The notes below the pieces were generated by a model. The model saw nothing but the letters and a program-made list of their open reading frames with translations, did not search any database and was not told the origin of the DNA. DNA of 64,000 bases from Gemmatimonadota bacterium (GTDB taxonomy: Bacteria; Gemmatimonadota; Gemmatimonadetes; Longimicrobiales; Gaopeijiaceae): contig JAPOYJ010000011.1 in NCBI GenBank assembly GCA_026706635.1, positions 1 to 64,000 on the forward strand, read 5' to 3'. The stretch's first letter is position 1. Every line of letters begins with the position of its first letter. Below, piece by piece: positions 35,116 through 41,736 of the stretch. The translations under genes and the position numbers were made by a program.

Positions 35116-35343
35116 CAGCAGTCCGTGGAAAATCTCGCGCGAGCATCTGCGGGCCGCATTGGCTGGTAGCAGCGGTACCGGCCCGAGAAGCAACGCAGAG
35201 CTAATCCATCGGGTACAGGCATTGTACACCATGGATTACATATTGTAAGGCATACATTACAGCACGGACAACGGACAGGCGGGAGGAGCGGTCAGCGGAG
35301 ATGCAGCGCCACTCCTGCCGTGGGCGCTCTGTCCACGGGCTGC
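35116..35343 (+). mobile_element. MITE-like repeat, copy F (doublet-bearing, full length)
   Basis: Left end CAGCAGTCCGTGGAAAATC, CTCGCGCGAG, hairpin GGCTGGTAGC/AGC/GGTACCGGCC, GAAGCAACGCAGAGC, the palindrome doublet, GGACAGGCGG, GGAGATGCAGCGCC, right end CTGTCCACGGGCTGCC. 228 bp. It fills the gap between the histidine kinase (start 10 bases to the left, read leftwards) and the end of the lipoprotein gene to the right. Confidence 0.8.
35223..35261. repeat. 21-bp-period palindrome doublet 4
   Basis: TGTACACCATGGATTACA (35223-35240), spacer TAT, TGTAAGGCATACATTACA (35244-35261). Carried by MITE copy F, 117 bases upstream of the histidine kinase start codon, so it could serve as an operator for the kinase/regulator operon. 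Confidence 0.75.
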
Positions 35344-35379
35344 CTCGGCAGGGTCAGCGACCACCGTGCGCGTGCTGCG

Positions 35380-36417
35380 CTACACTCCGCAGGGCACTCT
35401 CTCGACCCGCAAGGCGAAGGAGAAGCTACCCTCCCGCCTGGGGGTCACGACGATGTGGTACGGCCAGACGTCACGCCTGGCGGGGGCGCAGTAGTCCCCG
35501 GGCACACGCTGCACGACCTCGACGAAGATGTCCCGCTCCTCGCCCACCAGCAGGACCTTCCGCACCTCTATCGAGTCACCCAGCTCGTGACGGGGGCCAG
35601 CGGTCGCCAGAACCACCATCTCTCCGGCCCAGTCCACCTCCGGCAAGCTGGAGCCGGGCCGGTGCTCGTCCCAGATGCGGACCCACTCGGCGGGCGCACT
35701 CCGGCCGTCGGGGGAGCGGAAGAGCCTCGGCTTCTGCTCCTTGATTTCGGTCTGGGTCCCTTTGTCGACCGTCCCGAAGGGAAGGCTCCCGGTGTACGCG
35801 TAGTCGTCGAAGTCCTTGCCGAACGCGAGGTCCCGGGCGCGCGTCGCGAGGTAGACGACCCCCGCGGCACCATCGTCCGGCTCGGTTACCTCCCGCTCGT
35901 CCAGCTCCTTGAGCGAGGTAGCCCTGCCAGCGCAGCGCTGCCATTCCGCGATGCTGTCCCTTGGGTTGTCGCGGACATGGAAGGTCACCCGGGAGCGCCC
36001 GATGCCGCACTCGCGCCCCTCGCGGCCGAGCTCCCAGAGCCGGGTTCCCTCGCGTTCGTTGAAGTCGTGGAGGAGCGTCTGGTGGCCGGCTGCGAAGGCG
36101 ATCGGCAGGCCCGAGCTCCGCACCGTGGTCTCGTCGCCGTCGACATCGTCGTAGCCGATCACCTCGAAGAGCGTCCAGGCGCCGTCGGAGTTCCACGTCA
36201 GGACCTGCTGCTTCAGGCCGATGCCGCCCCCCAGCGGGACCTCCACCGTTACTCTAATCAGACCGTCGGTCCCAAACTTGAGGATTCCTGCCTCTGTACT
36301 GCCGCACGCGGCCAGCAGGGTACAAATTGCGGTCAGACTTACACTTATCGGCAGGCAAGACCGATCCTGCCGGGGCCTTCCGCACCCCCCGGAGAACGCC
36401 TTAGATTGCACGGTCAT
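35380..36417 (-). CDS. lipoprotein of unknown function
   Basis: 345 residues from MTVQSKAFS. A lipobox-like SLTAICTLLAAC occurs near residue 38, so the signal peptide is unusually long from this start; a later non-ATG start is possible. The mature protein contains FGTDGLIRVTVEVPLGGG, reminiscent of emfourin-type inhibitor strands, a central part with CGIGRSRVTFHVRDNPRDS, and a C-terminal beta-rich segment (EMVVLATAGPRHELGDSIEV, DIFVEVVQRVPGDYCAPARR). No family can be named. Its ATG and that of pyrE on the other strand share the same CATG, so the two genes are divergent with no spacer from these starts. Confidence 0.55.
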   Translation of the reverse strand: MTVQSKAFSGGCGRPRQDRSCLPISVSLTAICTLLAACGSTEAGILKFGTDGLIRVTVEVPLGGGIGLKQQVLTWNSDGAWTLFEVIGYDDVDGDETTVRSSGLPIAFAAGHQTLLHDFNEREGTRLWELGREGRECGIGRSRVTFHVRDNPRDSIAEWQRCAGRATSLKELDEREVTEPDDGAAGVVYLATRARDLAFGKDFDDYAYTGSLPFGTVDKGTQTEIKEQKPRLFRSPDGRSAPAEWVRIWDEHRPGSSLPEVDWAGEMVVLATAGPRHELGDSIEVRKVLLVGEERDIFVEVVQRVPGDYCAPARRDVWPYHIVVTPRREGSFSFALRVERVPCGV

Positions 36418-36988
36418 GTCTGCTCGCCTCCACCTCGGCCGCCTCCTTCGCGCCAAGAGCGTCAGGACTGGCCGCTTCACTCTGGCCAGCGGCCGAGAGT
36501 CAGACTACTACATCGACGCGCGGCTGACAACGATGAGCGGCGAGGGCCAGCTCCTGGTCGGCGAGGTGTGCCACCAGGCGATCGTCGCCACAGAGTGGAG
36601 TCCCGACCATGTGGGCGGCATGACGCTGGGTGCCGATCCGGTGGCCTACGCGATCGCGCGCGAGGCCACTAGGCGAGGGTGCGCCATCGACGCCTTCACC
36701 GTGCGCAAGGCCGCCAAGGCGCACGGGACGCGGAGGAGGATCGAAGGGTGCCTACAGGTGGGGGGACGGGCCGTGGTCGTGGACGACTCGGTCACGACCG
36801 GCGGAAGCCTCCTCGCCGCCGCCCGGGCTGTGGTGGACTTCGGGGCCGAGGTGGTCGGCGTGTTAGCGCTCGTGGACCGGGAGGAGGGCGCTCGCGAACT
36901 CCTCGCCGAGGCGGGCTACGACTTCCGTCCGGTTTTTGCCGCCAGGGAGCTCCTCGCCGATCCGGACGGGTCAGTCCACCAGCCGTAG
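36416..36988 (+). CDS. pyrE: orotate phosphoribosyltransferase
   Basis: 190 residues. The PRPP-binding loop VVVDDSVTTGGSLLAAARAV (DDxxTTGGS) and the catalytic-loop region AFTVRKAAKAHGTRRRIEG are intact, and the N-terminus (KSVRTGRFTLASGRESDYYID) carries the OPRT pattern. It converts orotate and PRPP to OMP in pyrimidine synthesis. Length is slightly short of the usual 200-215. The 3' end overlaps that of dnaN (opposite strand) by 18 bases. Its placement beside dnaN is not a common arrangement. Confidence 0.9.
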   Translation: MSARLHLGRLLRAKSVRTGRFTLASGRESDYYIDARLTTMSGEGQLLVGEVCHQAIVATEWSPDHVGGMTLGADPVAYAIAREATRRGCAIDAFTVRKAAKAHGTRRRIEGCLQVGGRAVVVDDSVTTGGSLLAAARAVVDFGAEVVGVLALVDREEGARELLAEAGYDFRPVFAARELLADPDGSVHQP

Positions 36989-38110
36989 CGGCATCACTAG
37001 GCAGAGGTAGTCGAGCTCCGGGTCGGCCGGTTCGAAGGTGGCTGCCCGCTCGGGGCTCTTGAAGGCCACCCTGACCTCGCCGTCCGGCATGTGGCGGAGC
37101 ACCTCCAGAATGTAGGCCGCGTTGAAGGCGATCCGCAGCTCGTCGCCCGCGTACTCGACATCCTGCTCGTCGTGAGCCTCCCCCAGATCAGGGGTCATCA
37201 CATCCAGTTGCACCCTGTCGTCCCCGAAGGTCAGCTTGATCCGGTGCGTCTGGTCGCTTGCGAGGACCGCCATGCGACGGACCGCCGCCCCCAGGGCATC
37301 CCGGTCGACGCGGGCAATCTTGTCGTTGTCGCGGGGTACGACCTGCTTGTAGTTGGGGTACTTGCCGTCGATCAGCCGGGTGTAGACCTCCTGGTTCTCG
37401 GTCCTGAACCCGAGGTGGTTACCACCCCGGCCCAGCGTGATCTCCCCGGCCCCGTCGAAGAGCCGCTCCACGTGCGACAGCGCCGCAGGCGGCACGATGA
37501 ACTCCTCCTCGGTCCCACTGGCCGCCTCGTCGGTTCCATCTTCCCGAGCAGCCCGTCCGTGCGCGGCGGCGGCCGACATCCTGGCAAGACGGTGGCCGTT
37601 GGTGGCGACCATCGTCATCTTGTCGTCGGTGAGGACCCAGTAGACGCCATTCAGGATCGGGCGGCTCTCCTCGGCCGAGACGGCGAAGGCGGTGCTCCGG
37701 ATCAGACGCCGGAGCGACTCCTCCGACACGCTCCACCCCTCTTCGAAGTCCACCGCGGGCACATTCGGGAACTCCTCCTCCGGGAGCCCATTCAGCTTGA
37801 AGCGGCTATTGCCGCACTCGATCTCCAGCTGGTGGCCCCGCACACCGAGCGACACCGGCTCGTCGGGGAGCTCGCGGGTCAGCTCGAGGAGCTTGCGACC
37901 GGGAGCAGTCAGAGCACCCGGCTGGGAGACCTCGGCGGGGATCGAGACCCGGATCGATACGTCGAGATCGGTTGCCGTCATCCAGACCGAGCCTTCGCGG
38001 GACGCGATCAGCACATTCGAGAGAACCGGCAAGGTCGATTTGCCCGGGATGCTCCCGGATACGGCGGCCAGCCCGCGTTGCAGGTTCTGGCGGGTGATGG
38101 TGAGTCGCAT
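36971..38110 (-). CDS. dnaN: DNA polymerase III beta sliding clamp
   Basis: 379 residues with the three-domain clamp pattern: MRLTITRQNLQRGLAAVSGS, STLPVLSNVLI, RPILNGVYWVLTDDKMTMVATNGHRLA (in two conserved blocks) and the C-terminal cleft sequence YLCLVMPLRLVD (family MPMRL). The ring-shaped dimer tethers polymerase to DNA. It lies 500 bases downstream of dnaA on the same strand with a probable origin between them. Its 3' end overlaps pyrE. Confidence 0.95.
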   Translation of the reverse strand: MRLTITRQNLQRGLAAVSGSIPGKSTLPVLSNVLIASREGSVWMTATDLDVSIRVSIPAEVSQPGALTAPGRKLLELTRELPDEPVSLGVRGHQLEIECGNSRFKLNGLPEEEFPNVPAVDFEEGWSVSEESLRRLIRSTAFAVSAEESRPILNGVYWVLTDDKMTMVATNGHRLARMSAAAAHGRAAREDGTDEAASGTEEEFIVPPAALSHVERLFDGAGEITLGRGGNHLGFRTENQEVYTRLIDGKYPNYKQVVPRDNDKIARVDRDALGAAVRRMAVLASDQTHRIKLTFGDDRVQLDVMTPDLGEAHDEQDVEYAGDELRIAFNAAYILEVLRHMPDGEVRVAFKSPERAATFEPADPELDYLCLVMPLRLVD

Positions 38111-38610
38111 GAATCGCCTACCCTAGCTGGGATGGAGCGGAGGATGGATGGTCTGATCGTCGGTCACGCTGCAGCGGGGAGCGAAGAGAGCGGGAAGAGC
38201 GGTGGTCAATTTCCATACTAGTGGTGGTAAGGTAATAGAGACTAGTCGTAGTAGAGGGTGTGGAAAGAGTGGATAGGTGGCCCAGGACCCGGTCCCAGAG
38301 GCTGAAGCGATGGGGTGTGTGGACCGTTGGGGGAAGTGTGGAAGAGTGGGGGAAGGCAGCTTGATTTCCGGCCGGAAGGTGGGCGACGGAGCGTCAGATG
38401 TGGAAAATCACATGGATCGGGAGGGTTTTCCACATGGTTTTCCACAGGTGCTTGTGGTTCCCGGGCATAGGCGGGAGTCCACGGGTACGGAAACCGTAAA
38501 GCATGATTTACATATTGTAACATATACTTTACACTGTGGACAGGCGAGCGAAGCGGGCCACCGGGGATGCAGTGCCGCTTGCTGCCGCTGGGGGAGTTGT
38601 CTACAGGCCG
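38111..38610. other. oriC: probable replication origin (oriC) between dnaA and dnaN
   Basis: DnaA-box-like 9-mers cluster here: TTTTCCACA at 38426-38434 and 38438-38446, its complement TGTGGAAAA at 38399-38407, and weaker TGTGGAAAG (38259-38267) and TGTGGAAGA (38337-38345). Next to the 38259 box the bases TAG-TCG-TAG-TAG-AGG (38243-38257) resemble the DnaA-trio element that guides strand opening. The flank 38190-38255 and the palindrome doublet at 38495-38533 are the AT-rich parts. Location between dnaA and dnaN is typical of bacterial origins. A MITE copy has landed in the dnaA-proximal part. Confidence 0.65.
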
Positions 38611-38613
38611 CTA
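38480..38613 (+). mobile_element. MITE-like repeat, copy G (doublet-bearing, left part lost)
   Basis: From ACGGGTACGGAAACC it runs through the palindrome doublet, GTGGACAGGCGAGCGAAGCG, CCGGGGATGCAGTGCC and ends TTGTCTACAGGCCGCTA. The last three bases are, on the minus strand, the TAG stop codon of dnaA. The hairpin and left end are missing. Confidence 0.65.
38495..38533. repeat. 21-bp-period palindrome doublet 5, in the putative oriC
   Basis: CGTAAAGCATGATTTACA (38495-38512), spacer TAT, TGTAACATATACTTTACA (38516-38533). Found in MITE copy G, about 50 bases from the nearest DnaA-box-like sequence and 385 bases upstream of the dnaN start codon. Confidence 0.75.
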
Positions 38614-39990
38614 GCCGCTGCACCGGGTCAGCTCCCTGCGCAGGTCGTCAACCTTGGCGCAGAAGGCCTCGTCGGAGCAGAGCTTCTCCTCTACCCGCCG
38701 GATCGAGTGGATGACGGTGGAGTGATCCCTCCCGCCGAATGCCCTTCCAATCTGCTTGAGGGGCGTGTCGAGGAGCTCGCGGGCCAGAAACATCGCCACC
38801 TGGCGGGGCTCGGCGATGGCGCGCGTACGCCGGGGCGACGAGAGCGCCTCTCCGGGGACCTTCCAGCGCTCGCCCACGCGGTCCCGGATGGCATCGACGC
38901 TGAGCGGATCTGTATCGCGGTCGGCGGAGAGGGCGGCCAGGGCGAAGCGGGCCGTCTCCAGGGTGAGCTCCTGTTCGGTGAGCGATGTGAAGGCCAGCAC
39001 CTTGATCAGAGCACCCTCGAGCTCCCGCACCGACGAGGTGCACCGGTCGGCGATCAGCTCAACGATCTCGCCCGAGATCGCGATGCGCTCCTCATCCGCC
39101 TTCCTGCGCAGGATCGCGACCCGGGTCTCATAGTCCGGGGGGCTCACATCCGCAACGAGTCCCCACTCGAAGCGAGAGACGAGCCTGGCCTCCATCTCCA
39201 CGAGATCCTTCGGGCGGCAGTCGCTAGTGAGGACGATCTGGGCACCGGTGTTGTATAGGACGTTGAAGGTGTGGAAGAACTCCTCCTGGCTCCGCTCCTT
39301 CCCGCCCAGGAATTGGATGTCGTCGACGAGGAGGAGATCGAAGGAGCGGTAGCGGGTGCGGAAGGCCTCGGTGGTGTTGCCGTAGATGGCGGCGACCATC
39401 TCGTTGACGAACTCCACGGAGGGTGTGTAGCAGACCCTGGCGCCGGTGCGGCGGGCGAGGAGCGCGTGGCCTATCGCCTGCAGGAGGTGCGTCTTGCCTA
39501 GCCCGGTGTCGCCGTACAGGAAGAGCGGGTTGTAGCGGCGGGCGGGCCCCTCGGCGACGGCGAAGCTGGCGGCGCTGGCGAGGCGGTTGCTGGCACCGAC
39601 TATGAAGCGGGCAAAGGTGTAGCGCGAGTTCAGCGGGGGTGGCGGCGCCTCGGGGGGCGAGGGTCCCTCTCGGGCGTCCGCCACCGCCCCCTGGGCGACG
39701 CGCGAGAGGTTGACCTCCGGGAGCTCCCGCTCGGGGGCGGAGCCGTCGAAGGAGATGGAGACCCTGGCTGGGCCGCCCGCGACATTTCGCACGATCTGGT
39801 CGAGAAGCGGCCCGTAGTTGTCCTCCAGATAGTGGGCCCGGAACTCGGAGTCGGCCACAACTCTCAGCACCCCATCCGACCACGAAGTGGCTCTGGCGTC
39901 AACGAACCAGGCGCGAACGCTCCGCTCGGGAAGGGTGGCCCTGACCTGCTCGACTACGCGGTTCCAGAGGTCGGTGGGGTGCGGTCTCAT
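38611..39990 (-). CDS. dnaA: chromosomal replication initiator DnaA
   Basis: 459 residues from MRPHPTDLW, the family's usual N-terminus; a longer open frame upstream passes through a MITE and is rejected. Domain I ends near residue 90; domain III has Walker A LYGDTGLGKTHLLQAIGHAL and Walker B LLLVDDIQFLGGK; domain IV ends with the DNA-binding signature GGRDHSTVIHSIRRVEEKL. It binds DnaA boxes and melts oriC. The probable origin lies directly after it. A palindrome doublet lies 125 bases upstream of the start codon. The stop codon TAG coincides with a MITE end. Confidence 0.96.
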   Translation of the reverse strand: MRPHPTDLWNRVVEQVRATLPERSVRAWFVDARATSWSDGVLRVVADSEFRAHYLEDNYGPLLDQIVRNVAGGPARVSISFDGSAPERELPEVNLSRVAQGAVADAREGPSPPEAPPPPLNSRYTFARFIVGASNRLASAASFAVAEGPARRYNPLFLYGDTGLGKTHLLQAIGHALLARRTGARVCYTPSVEFVNEMVAAIYGNTTEAFRTRYRSFDLLLVDDIQFLGGKERSQEEFFHTFNVLYNTGAQIVLTSDCRPKDLVEMEARLVSRFEWGLVADVSPPDYETRVAILRRKADEERIAISGEIVELIADRCTSSVRELEGALIKVLAFTSLTEQELTLETARFALAALSADRDTDPLSVDAIRDRVGERWKVPGEALSSPRRTRAIAEPRQVAMFLARELLDTPLKQIGRAFGGRDHSTVIHSIRRVEEKLCSDEAFCAKVDDLRRELTRCSG

Positions 39991-40114
39991 TCCCGGGCGG
40001 CTGGTGGAATCGGGGGCGCGTAGCTTACCGGCCCCGGTGGGTGAAGTCAATTTGTCGTGCCCCCCGTTGGCACGATGCCGGGTCGCCCCCTGACCCCGGT
40101 GGCGAATCTTATGG

Positions 40115-40153
40115 TGTAAACTACACATTACATTATGTAAACCACCGATTACA
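40115..40153. repeat. 21-bp-period palindrome doublet 6, upstream of dnaA
   Basis: TGTAAACTACACATTACA (40115-40132), spacer TTA, TGTAAACCACCGATTACA (40136-40153). Unlike doublets 1 and 3-5 it has no recognisable MITE sequence directly around it; the nearest element is 100 bases away and inverted. Its place 125 bases before the dnaA start makes an operator for dnaA plausible. Confidence 0.75.
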
Positions 40154-40256
40154 CCGATGGGCTTTGCGCCGATGGCGGCCACCCCGGACCCCGCCGAGAG
40201 TTGGACAAGGCGCGCCCCGCGTCCCAGAATGGGACGATACCGTGCGCCTCCAGCCC

Positions 40257-40432
40257 TAGCAGCCCGTGGAAAAAACCCTGACGGCATTCGAGGCGCGCTG
40301 CATCCGCGCTGGACCGCTGCGCTCTGCGTTGCTTCTTGCACGAATAGCGCTGCTATTCGCGCTGCGAAGCGCCTTGCCAGCCCGGCGCAGCGCCCCTCTC
40401 GGTGCTCGCCTGAGTTTATCCACGGACTGCTA
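40257..40432 (-). mobile_element. MITE-like repeat, copy H (full length, inverted)
   Basis: On the minus strand: left end TAGCAGTCCGTGGATAAAC, GCGAGCACCGAGAGGGGCGC, GGCAAGGCGCTTCGC, hairpin GCGCGAATAGC/AGC/GCTATTCGTGC, AGCAACGCAGAGCGCAGCGG, GCGGATGCAGCGCG and right end TTTTTCCACGGGCTGCTA. 176 bp, no doublet. It lies immediately 5' of thrB and translates without stops in the thrB frame, which produces a spuriously long frame. Confidence 0.85.
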
Positions 40433-40441
40433 GGCACGCCG

Positions 40442-41500
40442 ATGCCCCGACCTGCGCCACCTTCCGCGCCTCTCCCCGCAGGACGCTCCACCCCCGTGGG
40501 CGGCAGTGCACGGCGAGCCCACGCCCACGCCCCTGCCACGCTCTCGAACCTCGGGTGCGGCTTCGATGTCCTGGGACTCGCGCTGGAAGCCCCCGGCGAC
40601 GAGGTGGTTGCGAGCATCGCATCCGGGCGGGGTGTCGTCGCCGTCGGAGTGACCGGAGAGGAGGCGGGAGTGCCAGGCGACCCGACGCGCAACTCCGCCG
40701 CCCTGGCCGCTCAGGCCGTGATCGACCGATCGGGACTCGATGCCGGAGTCGAGATTCTCCTCCGCAAGGGGATACCCTTCGCCTCTGGACTGGGCGGGAG
40801 TGCGGCGAGCGCGGTGGCCGGGGCGCTCGCGACCGACGAGCTCCTGGGTTCTCGCCTGGACGGAGGCGCGCTCCTCGAGTGCGCGCTTCAGGGCGAGCTC
40901 TCCGGTTCGGGGTCGGAGGCCGCCGACAACGTGGCCGCCTCGCTGACCGGGGGGCTGGTGCTGGCGCTGCCCGGGCGGCCGCCGGTCGTAGTGCGGCTGC
41001 CCGCGCCTGCAGGGCTTGCTGTGGCGGTCGCGCGTCCGCACCTCGAGGTGGAGACCAGGGTGGCCAGAGAGCTCCTGGGAGCCGAGATCACCCTGGCGGC
41101 CGGGGTCAGGCAGTGGGGCAACACCGCCGGGCTGGTGGCGGGGCTCTTCCGGGAGGAGTGGGAGCTGATTGCCCGCTGCCTGCGCGACGAGGTGGCCGAG
41201 CCCGTCAGAGCCGGACTGGTGCCTGGGTTTCGGGAGGCAAAAGCAGCCGCCCTGCGGGCGGGGTCGCTGGGGGCGGGGCTCTCAGGTTCGGGGCCTGCCG
41301 TATTCGCCCTCTGCCGGGGCCGCAACGCCGCGGAGTGCGCCGCGGACGCGATGCAGAAGGCCTTCGGCGAACACTCGGGCCTCGGGTGCGATGCATTCGT
41401 GTCGGCAGCCGACGCCCCGGGGGCCCGGATCGTCCCGGAATCTACGGGAGCGCTGGCAGGGGACGACGCCCGAACGCCCCCTCGGGCGTCGCAGCTGTGA
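40442..41500 (+). CDS. thrB: homoserine kinase
   Basis: 352 residues, GHMP kinase superfamily: substrate region ATLSNLGCGFDVLGLALE, the ATP loop GIPFASGLGGSAASAVAGAL and the C-terminal motif LGAGLSGSGPAVFALC. It phosphorylates homoserine on the way to threonine. The start is the ATG just after the MITE; upstream codons are repeat sequence. The last ~35 residues (after RIVPES) look non-conserved and run towards another repeat. No threonine synthase gene is adjacent; a branched-chain aminotransferase gene follows, convergent. Confidence 0.88.
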   Translation: MPRPAPPSAPLPAGRSTPVGGSARRAHAHAPATLSNLGCGFDVLGLALEAPGDEVVASIASGRGVVAVGVTGEEAGVPGDPTRNSAALAAQAVIDRSGLDAGVEILLRKGIPFASGLGGSAASAVAGALATDELLGSRLDGGALLECALQGELSGSGSEAADNVAASLTGGLVLALPGRPPVVVRLPAPAGLAVAVARPHLEVETRVARELLGAEITLAAGVRQWGNTAGLVAGLFREEWELIARCLRDEVAEPVRAGLVPGFREAKAAALRAGSLGAGLSGSGPAVFALCRGRNAAECAADAMQKAFGEHSGLGCDAFVSAADAPGARIVPESTGALAGDDARTPPRASQL

Positions 41501-41533
41501 GTCCGTTGACTGCCGGCTGCGCGAGCGCGGTCA

Positions 41534-41563
41534 GGCCGTGGGAGGCTTGTCCACGGGCTGCTG
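41534..41563 (+). mobile_element. MITE-like repeat, solo right end
   Basis: GCCGTGGGAGGCTTGTCCAC then GGGCTGCT: a 30-bp right end abutting the left end of the next full copy, as if one element inserted into or beside another. Confidence 0.6.
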
Positions 41564-41736
41564 CAGTCCGTGGGCAGCCTCGCGCGAGCACCGAGAGCGG
41601 CGAAGCGGCGGGCTGGCAAGGCGCGACGAAGGGTTGGTAGCAGCGCTACCGGCCCGAGGAGCAACGCAGAGCGCAGCGGTCCAGCGCGGATGCAGCGCCG
41701 CTCGAATGCCGTGGGAGGCTTGTCCACGGGCTGCTA
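41562..41736 (+). mobile_element. MITE-like repeat, copy I (full length)
   Basis: Left end TGCAGTCCGTGGGCAGCCTC, CGCGCGAGCACCGAGAGCGG, GGCAAGGCGCGACGAAG, hairpin GGGTTGGTAGC/AGC/GCTACCGGCCC, GAGCAACGCAGAGCGCAGCG, GCGGATGCAGCGCCGCTC, right end CTTGTCCACGGGCTGCTA. Its final CTA is, on the minus strand, the TAG stop codon of ilvE. 175 bp. Confidence 0.85.

Larger units (their letters stand above)
39991..40441. other. dnaA/thrB divergent upstream region
   Basis: The gap between the divergently read dnaA and homoserine kinase genes. From left to right it holds the dnaA leader, a palindrome doublet at 40115-40153 and a full inverted MITE copy ending 9 bases before the thrB ATG. The thrB promoter is therefore either within the MITE or further upstream. 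No additional gene is supported. Confidence 0.6.

Noticed and set aside
35107-35232. Upstream start for the histidine kinase
   Set aside because: The 42 extra codons translate MITE copy F; the signal-anchor begins at 35106.
8317-40153. Calling the palindromes TyrR boxes
   Set aside because: The single unit fits TGTAAA-N6-TTTACA, but no aromatic amino acid gene is near any copy and the strict 21-bp doublet is not part of that regulon's definition.
40157-40441. Longer homoserine kinase starting at 40157
   Set aside because: The added 95 codons run through an inverted MITE and the doublet flank; GHMP similarity begins after 40442.
39991-40692. Longer DnaA starting at 40692
   Set aside because: Passes antisense through thrB and a MITE; the DnaA N-terminus begins at 39990.
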